From: Aeromicrobium erythreum
Lineage (GTDB): Bacteria > Actinomycetota > Actinomycetes > Propionibacteriales > Nocardioidaceae
DNA length: 64,000 bases
Reading direction: 5' to 3'
NCBI RefSeq assembly: GCF_001509405.1
Contig: NZ_CP011502.1
Location: forward strand, 186,001-250,000
Shown: one piece after another, positions 44,243-53,120 of the stretch
Position numbering within the stretch: position 1 is the stretch's first letter
Layout: each line of letters starts with the position of its first letter
Notes under the pieces: model-generated
Databases searched by the model: none
Seen by the model: the letters and a program-made list of their open reading frames with translations, nothing else
Told to the model about the DNA's origin: nothing
Translations under genes and position numbers: made by a program

Positions 44243-45252
44243 GGGCGACGATCGTCAAGAGCGTGGTGTTCACCGTCGTCACGGTGCTCGCCACCGTCAT
44301 GCTCGCGGGCACCATCCGCAACTCCACGCCCGGCTCCACGAGCCGCTACACGGCGCTGTTCTCCGACGCCACCAGCCTGAACCGCGGCGACGACATCCGC
44401 ATGGCCGGCGTCAAGGTCGGCACCGTCACCGACGTGCGCGTGCACGACAACCGGGTCGCCGGCGTCGAGTTCACCGTGCAGGACGCGGTCCGGCTGCCAC
44501 GCGGCACGATCGCGCAGCTGAGGTTCCGCAACCTCGTCGGCCAGCGCTACATCTCCCTCGAGCCGCCGGAGACCAGCACGGGCGGCTCGCTGCCCGCCGG
44601 TCACACGTTCGGGCTGCGCGAGACACGTCCCGCGCTCGACCTGACCATGCTGTTCAACGGCTTCCAGCCGCTCATGCAGTTCCTCGACCCGAAGGACGTC
44701 AACGCGCTGAGCGGTCAGATCATCGCCGTCTTCCAGGGGGAGGGCGCTACCGTCGAGGGTCTGCTGTCGAGCACCGCGAGCCTCACGTCGACGCTCGCGC
44801 AGAAGGACCGGGTCATCGGCGAGCTGATCGACAACCTCACGCAGGTGCTCGACACCGTGAACGGGCGCACCGACGAGCTCGACCGCACGATCGTCACCCT
44901 CCAGCAGCTCGTCTCGGGGCTGGCCGAGGACCGCAAGACGATCGGCGACACCCTCGACGGCATGGGCCGGCTCACGACCAGCGTCTCGAACCTGCTGGAG
45001 GAGGGCCGCCGGCCCCTTAAGGCGTCGATCGGGTCCCTCGGCGACCTGTCGGCGCAGCTGGCCGACGCGGAGGACACGCTCAACACGTTCTTCGCGCGGC
45101 TGCCCGTCAAGCTCGACCGGATCGGCCGCACCGCGTCGTACGGGTCCTGGATCAACTTCTACGAGTGCGAGATCACCGGCGTCATCCCGCGACCCGAGGG
45201 CTACTTCGGCGACCTCGGCGCCAAGCCGGTCGCGAAGAGGTGCACCGCATGA
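44239..45252 (+). CDS. mceB: Mce protein MceB
   Basis: A 337-residue MCE protein with an N-terminal membrane segment (IVKSVVFTVVTVLATVMLAG). The MCE domain is FSDATSLNRGDDIRMAGVKV-GTV up to GQRYISLEP. A helical coiled-coil region follows (TVNGRTDELDRTIVTLQQLV). In Mce systems subunits A-F form a heterohexameric tube that carries lipids across the envelope. The ATG overlaps the stop of mceA (ATGA). Confidence 0.94.
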   Translation: MRATIVKSVVFTVVTVLATVMLAGTIRNSTPGSTSRYTALFSDATSLNRGDDIRMAGVKVGTVTDVRVHDNRVAGVEFTVQDAVRLPRGTIAQLRFRNLVGQRYISLEPPETSTGGSLPAGHTFGLRETRPALDLTMLFNGFQPLMQFLDPKDVNALSGQIIAVFQGEGATVEGLLSSTASLTSTLAQKDRVIGELIDNLTQVLDTVNGRTDELDRTIVTLQQLVSGLAEDRKTIGDTLDGMGRLTTSVSNLLEEGRRPLKASIGSLGDLSAQLADAEDTLNTFFARLPVKLDRIGRTASYGSWINFYECEITGVIPRPEGYFGDLGAKPVAKRCTA

Positions 45253-46286
45253 GCCCGTCCCGCAAGGCCCGCTCCTTCCCGACCGCGTTCGGGGAGCGCA
45301 ACCGCGTGTGGATCGCGGTCGTCGGGCTCACCGTCATGGCCGTCGTGTTCCTCCTGGCGTTCAACGCGCAGGCGCTCCCCGTCGTCGGCGGTGGCGCCAC
45401 CCACCAGGCGCGCTTCGCTGAGGCGGGCGGCCTCAAGCCCGGCAACGAGGTGCGCGTGGCCGGCGTCAAGGTCGGCGAGGTCACCGGCCTCGACCTCGAC
45501 GGCGCGTCGGTGCTCGTCACGTTCCGCGCCAAGGGGGTGCGGATCGGCCCGCAGTCGCGCGCCGCGATCAAGGTCAAGACGACGCTCGGCCAGAAGTTCC
45601 TGGCGGTCGACCCGCTCGGAGCGGGAGAGCTCGACGGTCCCATCCCGCTGCAGCGCACGAGCACCCCCTACGACGTCAACGCCGCCTTCTCCGACCTGTC
45701 GGACACGATCGGCGCCATCGACACCGACCAGCTCGAGACCAGCCTCGACGTCCTGTCCGACGCCTTCCAGGACACGCCGAAGGCCGTCCGCGAGTCGGTC
45801 TCCGGCCTGACCGACCTGTCACGCGTCATCGCCAAGCGCGACGACGAGCTCGCCCGGCTGCTGAAGTCGACCCGAGAGGTCAGCGGCACGCTCAAGGACC
45901 GCAACGCCGAGTTCGCGAAGCTGCTGCAGGACGGCAGCGCGCTCCTCGACGAGCTCGCCGCCCGCCGCCAGACCGTGCAGGCCCTGCTCGACGGCACCAA
46001 GCGCCTCGGCACCCAGCTCGTCGGTCTGGTCCGCGACAACGAGGCCCAGCTGCGTCCCGCCCTGGCCAAGCTCGACCAGGTCGCGCGGATCCTGCAGGCC
46101 AACCAGGGCCAGCTGGAGGCGTCGCTGCGGCGTCTGGCTCCCTACTACCGCACGCTCGCGTCGGCCACCGGCAACGGTCCGTGGATCGACTCCTACATCT
46201 GCGGCCTGTTCGACTCCTCCGGCAGCCCCGAGCTGCGCAACGACGTCGTCCGGGACTGCAAGCCGAGGAAGGGAGGGGGCCAGTGA
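45249..46286 (+). CDS. mceC: Mce protein MceC
   Basis: A 345-residue MCE protein. The N-terminal helix is RVWIAVVGLTVMAVVFLLAF. The MCE domain is FAEAGGLKPGNEVRVAGVKV-GEV to LGQKFLAVDP. A long alpha-helical region (REVSGTLKDRNAEFAKLLQD) forms the needle part. Two C-terminal cysteines (YICGLFD, VVRDCKP) recur in MceC relatives. The ATG overlaps the stop of mceB. Confidence 0.94.
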   Translation: MSPSRKARSFPTAFGERNRVWIAVVGLTVMAVVFLLAFNAQALPVVGGGATHQARFAEAGGLKPGNEVRVAGVKVGEVTGLDLDGASVLVTFRAKGVRIGPQSRAAIKVKTTLGQKFLAVDPLGAGELDGPIPLQRTSTPYDVNAAFSDLSDTIGAIDTDQLETSLDVLSDAFQDTPKAVRESVSGLTDLSRVIAKRDDELARLLKSTREVSGTLKDRNAEFAKLLQDGSALLDELAARRQTVQALLDGTKRLGTQLVGLVRDNEAQLRPALAKLDQVARILQANQGQLEASLRRLAPYYRTLASATGNGPWIDSYICGLFDSSGSPELRNDVVRDCKPRKGGGQ

Positions 46287-47284
46287 GACGCCGTAGCCTC
46301 GTGCTCGCCGTCGTCGTGGCGCTCGCCGTCGTGGCCACCGTCGGCTGGCGGGCCACCGCCGACCGCGACCGCACCACCGTCAAGGCCGTCTTCGAGTCCA
46401 GCGTCGGTCTGTACGTCGGCTCCGACGTGCAGATGCTGGGCGTCCCGGTCGGCAAGGTCACAGGCGTCGACCCCGGTCCCGCCGGCGTCACCGTGACGAT
46501 GCGTCTCGACCACGGCGAGGCGGCCGCTGCCGACACCGCCGCGGTCATCGTCGCGCCCACGCTGGTCTCCGACCGGTTCGTGCAGCTGACCAAGCCGTAC
46601 GTCTCCGGCCCCGAGCTGCGTGACGGCGCCGTGCTGCCGATCGACCGCACCGCCGTGCCCGTCGAGATCGACGACCTCTATGCCAGCCTCACCGACGTCA
46701 GCGAGAAGCTCGGCCCCGACGGCGCCAACCGCGACGGCGCCCTGTCGCGCTTCCTCGACGTCGCCGACCGCAACCTGCGCGGCCAGGGCACCAAGATCAA
46801 CCAGCTCATCAGCGACTTCGGCGACGCGTCGGGGACGCTGGCCGACTCCAGCGACGACCTCTTCGCGACGATCGGGAACGTCAAGGAGTTCAACGACATG
46901 CTGGTGGAGAACGACACGTCGGTCGCCGACGTCAATCGCCAGTTCGCCGAGGTCAACGACTACCTCGCCGACAGCAGCGGCGACCTCGCCGCCGCGATCG
47001 ACAACCTGGGCCAGGCGCTCGCGATCGTCGACGACTTCATCCGCGACAACCGCGGCGCGCTGCGTACCAGCGTCGAGAACCTGCAGGGCCCGACGCGGGT
47101 GCTCGTCAACCAGCGCCAGGCGCTGGAGGAGACGGTGCGGCTCGTGCCGCTCGTCCTGCAGAACTTCCTGCGGGCGTACGACCCCCAGCGCAAGGCCCTG
47201 ACGGGCCGCGGCAACCTCAACGAGGCGTCGATCTGGGCGCCCGGCGGCGACGCGCCCACCCTCCTGCCGGGGACGAACCGATGA
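46283..47284 (+). CDS. mceD: Mce protein MceD
   Basis: A 333-residue MCE protein. The N-terminal helix is SLVLAVVVALAVVATVGW. The MCE domain shows FESSVGLYVGSDVQMLGVPV-GKV and DRFVQLTKPYVSG. The helical region has repeated heptads (GDLAAAIDNLGQALAIVDDF). The C-terminus is Gly/Pro-rich. The GTG overlaps the stop of mceC (GTGA). Codon use and overlap pattern are those of the whole operon. Confidence 0.93.
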   Translation: MRRRSLVLAVVVALAVVATVGWRATADRDRTTVKAVFESSVGLYVGSDVQMLGVPVGKVTGVDPGPAGVTVTMRLDHGEAAAADTAAVIVAPTLVSDRFVQLTKPYVSGPELRDGAVLPIDRTAVPVEIDDLYASLTDVSEKLGPDGANRDGALSRFLDVADRNLRGQGTKINQLISDFGDASGTLADSSDDLFATIGNVKEFNDMLVENDTSVADVNRQFAEVNDYLADSSGDLAAAIDNLGQALAIVDDFIRDNRGALRTSVENLQGPTRVLVNQRQALEETVRLVPLVLQNFLRAYDPQRKALTGRGNLNEASIWAPGGDAPTLLPGTNR

Positions 47285-48612
47285 GCCGCCTCACCCGACG
47301 TCTCGCCGTCGCCGTCGCCGCCGCGGGGCTCGCCACGCTGTCCGGCTGCGGGATGCTCAGCGGAGGCGTCTACGACACGCCCCTGCCGGGCGGCGCCGAC
47401 GTCGGCTCGCGTCCGATGCACATCACCGCCGACTTCGACGACGTCCTCGACCTCGTGCCGCAGTCGAGCGTCAAGGTCGACGACGTCGCCGTGGGACGGG
47501 TCGACCGCATCCGGCTCAACCCCGACGGCCGCAGTGCGCGGGTGACCCTGCTGGTCAACCGCGACGCCCAGCTGCCGGCCGGCACCGTCGCCCGGCTCGA
47601 GCAGACGTCGCTGCTGGGCGAGAAGTACGTCGCCCTCGTGCGACCCTCGACACCGCAGGCCGGCCGACCCGTCGGCGACGGCACGCGGCTCGGTCTCGCC
47701 GACACGTCGCAGGCGGCGGAGGTCGAGCAGGTGCTGGGCTCGCTGTCGATGGTCCTGAACGGCGGCGGCATCGGCCAGTTCCAGGAGATCTCCCGCGAGC
47801 TGCAGCAGGTCTCGACCGGCCGGCCCGAGGAGATCAAGGCGTTCCTGCAGCAGATGGACCAGTTCGTCACGACGCTCGACGACCGCAAGGAGTCGATCAC
47901 CGCGGCGCTCGACGGGCTCAACCGGCTGTCGAAGAACCTGCAGGCCGACCAGGACAAGATCGCGAACGCCCTCGACGGGCTGTCGCCCGGCATGCAGGTG
48001 CTCGTCGACCAGCGCAAGGAGCTGGTGGCCATGCTGTCGTCGCTGGACCGGCTCTCGACCGTCACCGTCGACGTGCTCGACAAGAGCCAGGACGACATCG
48101 TCGCCGACCTCAAGGCGCTCGACCCGATCCTCGACCAGCTCGCCCGCTCCGGTCGCGACCTGCCCGAGTCGCTCGAGATCCTGCTGACCTACCCGTTCCC
48201 CGACTCGGTGCTCGGGGCCATCAAGGGCGACTACCTGAACGTGTTCGTCGAGACCAACTTCCGCACGCTCCCGGCCGGCTGCCAGGCCGCCGGCTGCGCA
48301 TGGCCGCAGGTCGAGGACCCGAACTACCCGAAGGGCGGCTCCGTCAGCGGCCAGGGGAAGGCCCTCGACCCGCAGCAGCTCCTCCAGCGTCAGCGCGACG
48401 CCGCCGAGGGTGGCGACGGCGACGGCGCGGAGTCCGACGAGGCGCCGCCGAGCCTGCTGCCGCCGACGTCGTCGCCGGCCCCGGGCTCCCCGAGGCCGTC
48501 GATGCCGGTCCCGAGCGCCACCGTGCCCACCCCGGACCGCACGCCCACCCCGTCGCCCTCGGCGACGTCGTCGGCCACGCCGTCCACCAGCCCGCGAGAG
48601 GGTGAGCAGTGA
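47281..48612 (+). CDS. mceE: Mce lipoprotein MceE
   Basis: A 443-residue lipoprotein, the usual lipid-anchored member of an Mce set. The lipobox is LSGC (signal [16 protein letters not shown]). The MCE domain has VDDVAVGRVDRIRLNPDG and LGEKYVALV. A helical barrel part follows, then two close cysteines (GCQAAGCAWP). The last 80 residues are a Pro/Ser/Thr-rich low-complexity tail, longer than usual as far as I know, which could span the wall. The ATG overlaps the stop of mceD. Confidence 0.94.
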   Translation: MSRLTRRLAVAVAAAGLATLSGCGMLSGGVYDTPLPGGADVGSRPMHITADFDDVLDLVPQSSVKVDDVAVGRVDRIRLNPDGRSARVTLLVNRDAQLPAGTVARLEQTSLLGEKYVALVRPSTPQAGRPVGDGTRLGLADTSQAAEVEQVLGSLSMVLNGGGIGQFQEISRELQQVSTGRPEEIKAFLQQMDQFVTTLDDRKESITAALDGLNRLSKNLQADQDKIANALDGLSPGMQVLVDQRKELVAMLSSLDRLSTVTVDVLDKSQDDIVADLKALDPILDQLARSGRDLPESLEILLTYPFPDSVLGAIKGDYLNVFVETNFRTLPAGCQAAGCAWPQVEDPNYPKGGSVSGQGKALDPQQLLQRQRDAAEGGDGDGAESDEAPPSLLPPTSSPAPGSPRPSMPVPSATVPTPDRTPTPSPSATSSATPSTSPREGEQ

Positions 48613-49805
48613 TGCTGACCGGACGCATCAAGGCCCAGATCGTGGCGTTCGTGGTCCTCGGGCTGCTCGCCACCTCCTACCTCGGCCTCAAGTACGTGGG
48701 GCTCGACCCGTTCTCGACCGGCTACACGGTCACCGCGACGCTGCCCGCCGCCGGCGGGGCGTTCGAGAACGGTCAGGTCACCTACCGTGGCGTGCCCGTC
48801 GGTCGCATCGACCGGCTCGAGCCCACGGACGACGGCGTGCGGATCACGATGTCCATCGAGGGCGGCGCACCGCGCATCCCCGCGGACGCCAGCCCGAAGG
48901 TGGTCAACCGCTCCGCCATCGGCGAGCAGTACGTCGACCTGCAGGGCGGCACGGCCGGTGGCGCGGCCCTGCGGAACGGCGACCGGCTGAGCGCGGGCGC
49001 CGAGTCGCAGCCGCCGGACATCGACACCCTGCTCCGCTCGGGCGAGAAGTTCGTCGGCTCCGTGCCGAAGGAGGCGCTCACGTCGGTGATCGACGAGGGC
49101 TACGACGCGACGCAGGGCGTGGCGCTCGACTTCGGCTCGCTGCTGGAGAGCTCCCAACGGTTCCAGAAGGCCGCCGACCGCAACTTCGTCGTCACCCGCG
49201 GGCTCATCGAGAACTCCGACCGCGTGCTGCGCACGCAGGAGGCGTCGTCGCAGAGCATCCGCTCCTTCAGCGCCGACCTGTCGACCATCGCCTCGACGCT
49301 CGAGTCGTCCGACGGAGACCTGCGCACCCTCATCGACAACACGCCGGCGGCGGCCCGCGAGATCGACACCCTCTTCCAGGAGGTCGGCCGCCCCCTCGGG
49401 GTCGTGCTCGCCAACCTGGTCACGCCGGCGCAGGTGTTCGGCATCAACGCGAACGGCGTCCAGGACGCGCTGGTCACCGCGCCACGCGCGTTCAGCATCG
49501 GCTGGACCATCACGGGCTCGCGCGGCATCAACCTCGCCCTCTCGCAGTCCTACTTCTCGCCGCTGCCGTGCACGACGGGCTACGGCGGCACCGCCCCGCG
49601 ACGCGGCACGGACACCTCGTCGGGCCAGTCGTTCAACCGCGACGCGGGTTGCCGCTCGGGCGCCGCCGCGTCCAACGTCCGTGGTCCGAAGAACGTCCCC
49701 AGCCGCCTGGGTCCCGCACCCGGCCGCGACGCCGAGGGCCGGCTCGTGCGGGCCGACGTCCGCATGGCCGACTCGCTGGCCGACCTGATGGGTGGTGCAC
49801 GATGA
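48609..49805 (+). CDS. mceF: Mce protein MceF
   Basis: A 398-residue MCE protein, last of the A-F set. The N-terminal helix is AQIVAFVVLGLLATSYLGLK. The MCE domain has GGAFENGQVTYRGVPV-GRI and GEQYVDLQGGTAGG. A long helical region follows, and the C-terminus has a Cys pair region (PLPCTTGYGG, RDAGCRSG). GTG at 48609 overlaps the mceE stop (GTGA); an ATG one codon later is equally possible. It is followed immediately by two Mce-associated proteins. Confidence 0.93.
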   Translation: MMLTGRIKAQIVAFVVLGLLATSYLGLKYVGLDPFSTGYTVTATLPAAGGAFENGQVTYRGVPVGRIDRLEPTDDGVRITMSIEGGAPRIPADASPKVVNRSAIGEQYVDLQGGTAGGAALRNGDRLSAGAESQPPDIDTLLRSGEKFVGSVPKEALTSVIDEGYDATQGVALDFGSLLESSQRFQKAADRNFVVTRGLIENSDRVLRTQEASSQSIRSFSADLSTIASTLESSDGDLRTLIDNTPAAAREIDTLFQEVGRPLGVVLANLVTPAQVFGINANGVQDALVTAPRAFSIGWTITGSRGINLALSQSYFSPLPCTTGYGGTAPRRGTDTSSGQSFNRDAGCRSGAAASNVRGPKNVPSRLGPAPGRDAEGRLVRADVRMADSLADLMGGAR

Positions 49806-50428
49806 GCAGGACGACTGCGCTGGCAGAGCGTGGCAGCACGGGGGGAGACGGTGCCATGGAGCGGGCGACGAGCGACGCCGAGGTACCCGACGGTGGCGAC
49901 CCGCCGGCGTCGGACGAGCAGCGGCAAGGTCGCTGGTTGCTCGGCTGGGTCCTGCTCGCCGTGTCCCTCGCCGTCGCGGTCAGCGGCTCGGTCGCCTGGT
50001 GGAGCGCCGCGCACAGCGACGACCTGCAGCTGGCCCGCACGCGCGACGCCGTGCTCATCCGCGCCACCAGCGACATCGCCACGCTCAACAGCCTCGACTC
50101 CGCCGACGTGAAGGCCGGGCTCGACAGCTGGAAGGCCGTCACCACCGGCACCCTGCACGACCAGTTCTCGGGGCTGGACGAGCAGGACCGTCAGCTCCTC
50201 GCCGACCAGGGCAAGGAGTCGCGTGGCAAGGTCGTCGACGCCGCCGTCCTCGACGTCGACGGCGACACCGCAGAAGTGATCGCGTCGGTCGAGACGACGG
50301 TGCGCGACGCGAAGGACGCCGAGGCCGAGCCCGTCGTGAAGCGCAACCGCTTCACGGCCACCCTGGTCCGCTCGGGCGGGACCTGGAAGGTCAGCGACCT
50401 CCAGCAGCTCGCGGTGGAGCTGTCGTGA
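49802..50428 (+). CDS. Mce-associated membrane protein (Mas-like) 1
   Basis: A 208-residue protein with an acidic/Ser-rich 45-residue cytosolic start, one membrane segment (WVLLAVSLAVAVSGSVAWW) and an external NTF2/Mas-like domain that ends GGTWKVSDLQQLAVEL. Such Mce-associated proteins follow mceF in most actinobacterial operons and are thought to stabilise the complex. The ATG overlaps the mceF stop (ATGA). Confidence 0.85.
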   Translation: MSRTTALAERGSTGGDGAMERATSDAEVPDGGDPPASDEQRQGRWLLGWVLLAVSLAVAVSGSVAWWSAAHSDDLQLARTRDAVLIRATSDIATLNSLDSADVKAGLDSWKAVTTGTLHDQFSGLDEQDRQLLADQGKESRGKVVDAAVLDVDGDTAEVIASVETTVRDAKDAEAEPVVKRNRFTATLVRSGGTWKVSDLQQLAVELS

Positions 50429-50931
50429 GGGGCGCGAGGCGGGCGGCCGTGGTCGTCGTGTCGTTGCTGGCCCTCGTCGTCGGCGGTGTCGGCTGGTGGC
50501 AGTACGCCGACCTCACGTCGGGTCCGGCGGCCGACAACCGCGCGCTCGTCGACGCGAAGGAGACGTCGCAGGTGCAGTCGCAGGTGGCGGTCGCGCTCGA
50601 GCGCGTGCTGACCTACGACTACGCCGACCCGACGCCCACCGAGCAGTCCGCCGACGCCCTGCTCGCCGGCAAGGCGCGTCAGGAGTACGACACCCTCTTC
50701 GCGGCGCTGCAGAAGCAGGCGCCCGGCCAGAAGCTCGTGCTGACCGCCAAGGTGAGCACGGCGGGCGTGACCGAGCTCGAGGGCGACCACGCCGAGCTGC
50801 TCGTGTACGTGGACCAGTCCAGCCGGCGCGCCGGCGAGGACCAGGCCAACGTCTCCGCCGCCCAGCTGTCGGTGACGGCGAAGAAGTCGTCGGCCGGCAC
50901 CTGGCAGGTCACCGGCCTGCGCCCCCTCTGA
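50425..50931 (+). CDS. Mce-associated membrane protein (Mas-like) 2
   Basis: A 168-residue relative of the preceding protein. It has a short basic start, a membrane segment (AAVVVVSLLALVVGGVGWW) and an external domain that ends GTWQVTGLRPL. The middle region (ALERVLTYDYADPTPTEQSA) matches the Mas/NTF2-like pattern. The GTG overlaps the stop of the first Mas-like gene (GTGA). It is the last gene of the mce operon; the dyad-rich element at 50939 follows. Confidence 0.84.
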   Translation: MRGARRAAVVVVSLLALVVGGVGWWQYADLTSGPAADNRALVDAKETSQVQSQVAVALERVLTYDYADPTPTEQSADALLAGKARQEYDTLFAALQKQAPGQKLVLTAKVSTAGVTELEGDHAELLVYVDQSSRRAGEDQANVSAAQLSVTAKKSSAGTWQVTGLRPL

Positions 50932-50938
50932 CCTCGCT

Positions 50939-51080
50939 CGCTGGTCGACGTGTCGAGACCACTTTGGGCGGATCAGCGTGAAGTCGGTTCGCGCTGGGCC
51001 GTTGCCGGGTGGTCTCGATACGTCCGAGCCTCGCAAGCTCGCTCGGCCTACTCGACCAGCGGAGGGTTCCGCTGGTCGAG
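50939..51080. repeat. Dyad-rich intergenic repeat element
   Basis: Several short inverted repeats are interleaved. CGCTGGTCGA (50939) pairs with TCGACCAGCG (51052). TCGAGACCAC (50953) pairs with GTGGTCTCGA (51009). CTCGACCAGCG (51051) pairs with CGCTGGTCGAG (51070). The sequence CCGAGC...GCTCGG forms an inner stem. The look is that of dispersed palindromic repeats found in Nocardioidaceae genomes, by recollection. It may end mce transcription. Confidence 0.6.
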
Positions 51081-51167
51081 TTGTCGACGCCGCGACACTC
51101 AGTGGGCTCGACGTTGGGGGAGCGGCGGGTGGGGCAGACTGAGCGTGGTCGAGAAGAGGGAGCACCG

Positions 51168-52199
51168 ATGGCCGACATCACCCGACGTCCGTTCCTGAAC
51201 CACCTGCGGTCGGACCCGACGTCGTTCGTGCTGAAGCTGAAGGACGGTCAGGTCACGAAGTCCGGGGCGGGGGTGTCGTTCTGGTTCCGACCCAGCACGG
51301 CCGCCCTGGCCGAGGTGCCGCTGGAGGACCGTGAGCAGGTGCTGCAGTTCACGGCTCGCACGAGCGACTTCCAGGTGGTGTCGGTGCAGGCCACCGTCAC
51401 CTACCGTGTCGTCGACCCCGCCGTCGCCGCGACCCGCATCGACTTCGGCATCGACCCGCGCACCGGCGACTGGAACGCCCGACCGCTGGAGCGGCTCGGC
51501 GGCCTGCTCACCGAGCTTGCGCAGCAGCCGGCGCTCGACCACCTCGCCGGCACGTCGCTCACCGACGCGCTCGCCCACGGCATCGCGCCCGTGCGCCAGC
51601 GGGTCGCCGACGAGCTCGCCGGCGACCAGCGCCTCGTCGAGCGGGGGCTGGCCGTCACCGACGTCCGCGTCGTCGCGATCCGCGCGGAGGCCGCCCTGGA
51701 GCGTGCGCTGCAGACGCCGACGCGTGAGGCCGTGCAGCAGCAGGCCGACCGCGCGACCTTCGAGCGGCGGGCGGTCGCCGTCGAGAAGGAGCGTGCGATC
51801 GCCGAGAACGAGCTGACGAACCAGATCGAGCTCGCGCGCCGCGAGGAGGAGCTCGTGACCCAGCGCGGCCAGAACGAGCGGCGTCGCGCGACCGAGCAGG
51901 CCGAGGCCGACCGCATCACGGCAGCGGCGCGTGCCGAGCGGGAGGGCCTGCTGGCGCGCGCGGAAGCCGACCGGGCTCGCACCGTCGGCGAGGCGAAGGC
52001 TGCTGCCGAGGCGGCCGCGTTCGCGTCGTACGCCGAGATCGACCAGGGTCGGATCCTCGCGATCGCGGCCCGCGAGCTCGCGGCCAACCTGCCGCCCCTC
52101 ACGCACCTCTCCCTCACGCCCGACCTGCTCGCGCCGCTGCTGGAGAAGCTCGGCGACACCGGCGCGGCGGGCGACCAGGAGGCCGGTCCGACGCGATGA
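51168..52199 (+). CDS. SPFH/Band 7 domain protein
   Basis: A 343-residue SPFH (flotillin-like) protein. The SPFH core includes FQVVSVQATVTYRVVDPAVA and ALQTPTREAVQQQADR. A long Ala/Glu/Arg coiled coil (AENELTNQIELARREEELVT) leads to a C-terminal NLPPLTHLSLTPDLLAPLL motif. There is no clear membrane helix; the start FLNHLRSDPTSFVLKLKDG suggests association through partners. ATG at 51168 has GAGGGAGC upstream. Its stop overlaps the next start (ATGA at 52196), so the NAD-kinase-like gene is coupled. Confidence 0.88.
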   Translation: MADITRRPFLNHLRSDPTSFVLKLKDGQVTKSGAGVSFWFRPSTAALAEVPLEDREQVLQFTARTSDFQVVSVQATVTYRVVDPAVAATRIDFGIDPRTGDWNARPLERLGGLLTELAQQPALDHLAGTSLTDALAHGIAPVRQRVADELAGDQRLVERGLAVTDVRVVAIRAEAALERALQTPTREAVQQQADRATFERRAVAVEKERAIAENELTNQIELARREEELVTQRGQNERRRATEQAEADRITAAARAEREGLLARAEADRARTVGEAKAAAEAAAFASYAEIDQGRILAIAARELAANLPPLTHLSLTPDLLAPLLEKLGDTGAAGDQEAGPTR

Positions 52200-53086
52200 C
52201 GTTGCGGCCGCGGGCCGTCGTCGTCCACCGACGGTCGGAGTACGAGGAGCTGGTCGCCCGGCACGCCACCCGCGACCAGGCCGCCTTCTTCCTGCGCACC
52301 CGCGAGCGTGACATCGCCGAGGTCGAGCAGCGTCACGAGGCGCTCGCGCGGGCGCGGGCCGTCGTGTCCGCGGCGATCCCGCTGCACTGGCGGCGCGCGG
52401 AGGTGGAGCGGTCCGAGCTCGACCGGTTCGTGTTCGGTCCGGAGGACGTGGTCGTCGCGGTCGGCCAGGACGGCCTCGTCGCCAACGTCGCGAAGTACCT
52501 GAGCGGCCAGCCCGTGGTCGGGGTCGACCCGGAGCGGGGCCGCAACCCGGGCGTGCTCGTGCCGCACGCGCCGCAGCAGGTGGTCGACGTGCTGGCCGGG
52601 GTCGAGCGGGCCGACCGGCCGGTGCAGGAACGCACGATGGTGCGGGCGCGCACCGACGACGGCCAGGAGCTGTCGGCGCTCAACGAGGTCTTCGTCGGCG
52701 ACCCTGGCCACCAGTCCGCGCGCTACGTGCTGCACGCGGGCGAGCAGGTGGAGCGGCACTCGTCGTCGGGGATCCTCGTCGGCACGGGCACGGGTGCCAC
52801 GGGCTGGCTGCGCTCGGCGTGGGAGGAGCGACGCAGCGGTCTGGTCATGCCCGGCCCCACCGACCCGGGCCTGTGCTGGTTCGTGCGCGAGGCGTGGCCG
52901 TCGCCGGCCACGGGCACCGAGGTCACGGAGGGTCTCGTGGGTGCCGACGGCTCGCTCGTGGTGACGGTGGAGTCGGACGCGCTGGTCTGCTTCGGCGACG
53001 GGATCGAGGCCGACGCGTTGAGCGTGTCGTTCGGCCAGCGGCTCACGGTGGGGCTGGCGCCCCGTCGGCTGCGGCTGGTCGGCTGA
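52196..53086 (+). CDS. NAD-kinase-like protein with altered GGDG motif
   Basis: A 296-residue protein of the NADK/diacylglycerol-kinase-like fold. The nucleotide motif reads VAVGQDGLVANVAKYL where canonical NAD kinases have GGDGT. The second landmark is ALNEVFVGD and the third SSGILVGTGTGATGWLRSA. The extra N-terminal 80 residues include YEELVARHATRDQAAFFLRT. Change of GGDGT to GQDGL makes normal NAD kinase activity doubtful; a different substrate or a binding role is likely. It is coupled to the SPFH gene by ATGA, an arrangement that suggests a shared membrane task. Confidence 0.75.
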   Translation: MTLRPRAVVVHRRSEYEELVARHATRDQAAFFLRTRERDIAEVEQRHEALARARAVVSAAIPLHWRRAEVERSELDRFVFGPEDVVVAVGQDGLVANVAKYLSGQPVVGVDPERGRNPGVLVPHAPQQVVDVLAGVERADRPVQERTMVRARTDDGQELSALNEVFVGDPGHQSARYVLHAGEQVERHSSSGILVGTGTGATGWLRSAWEERRSGLVMPGPTDPGLCWFVREAWPSPATGTEVTEGLVGADGSLVVTVESDALVCFGDGIEADALSVSFGQRLTVGLAPRRLRLVG

Positions 53087-53098
53087 CCCTCCTCGCCG

Positions 53099-53120
53099 CG
53101 CGCCGCCCGGGACCGGCGCG
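53099..53120. terminator. Short terminator-like hairpin
   Basis: CGCGCCG pairs with CGGCGCG around an 8-base loop, in the 34-base gap between the converging NAD-kinase-like gene and the repeat-rich secreted protein gene. Confidence 0.45.
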
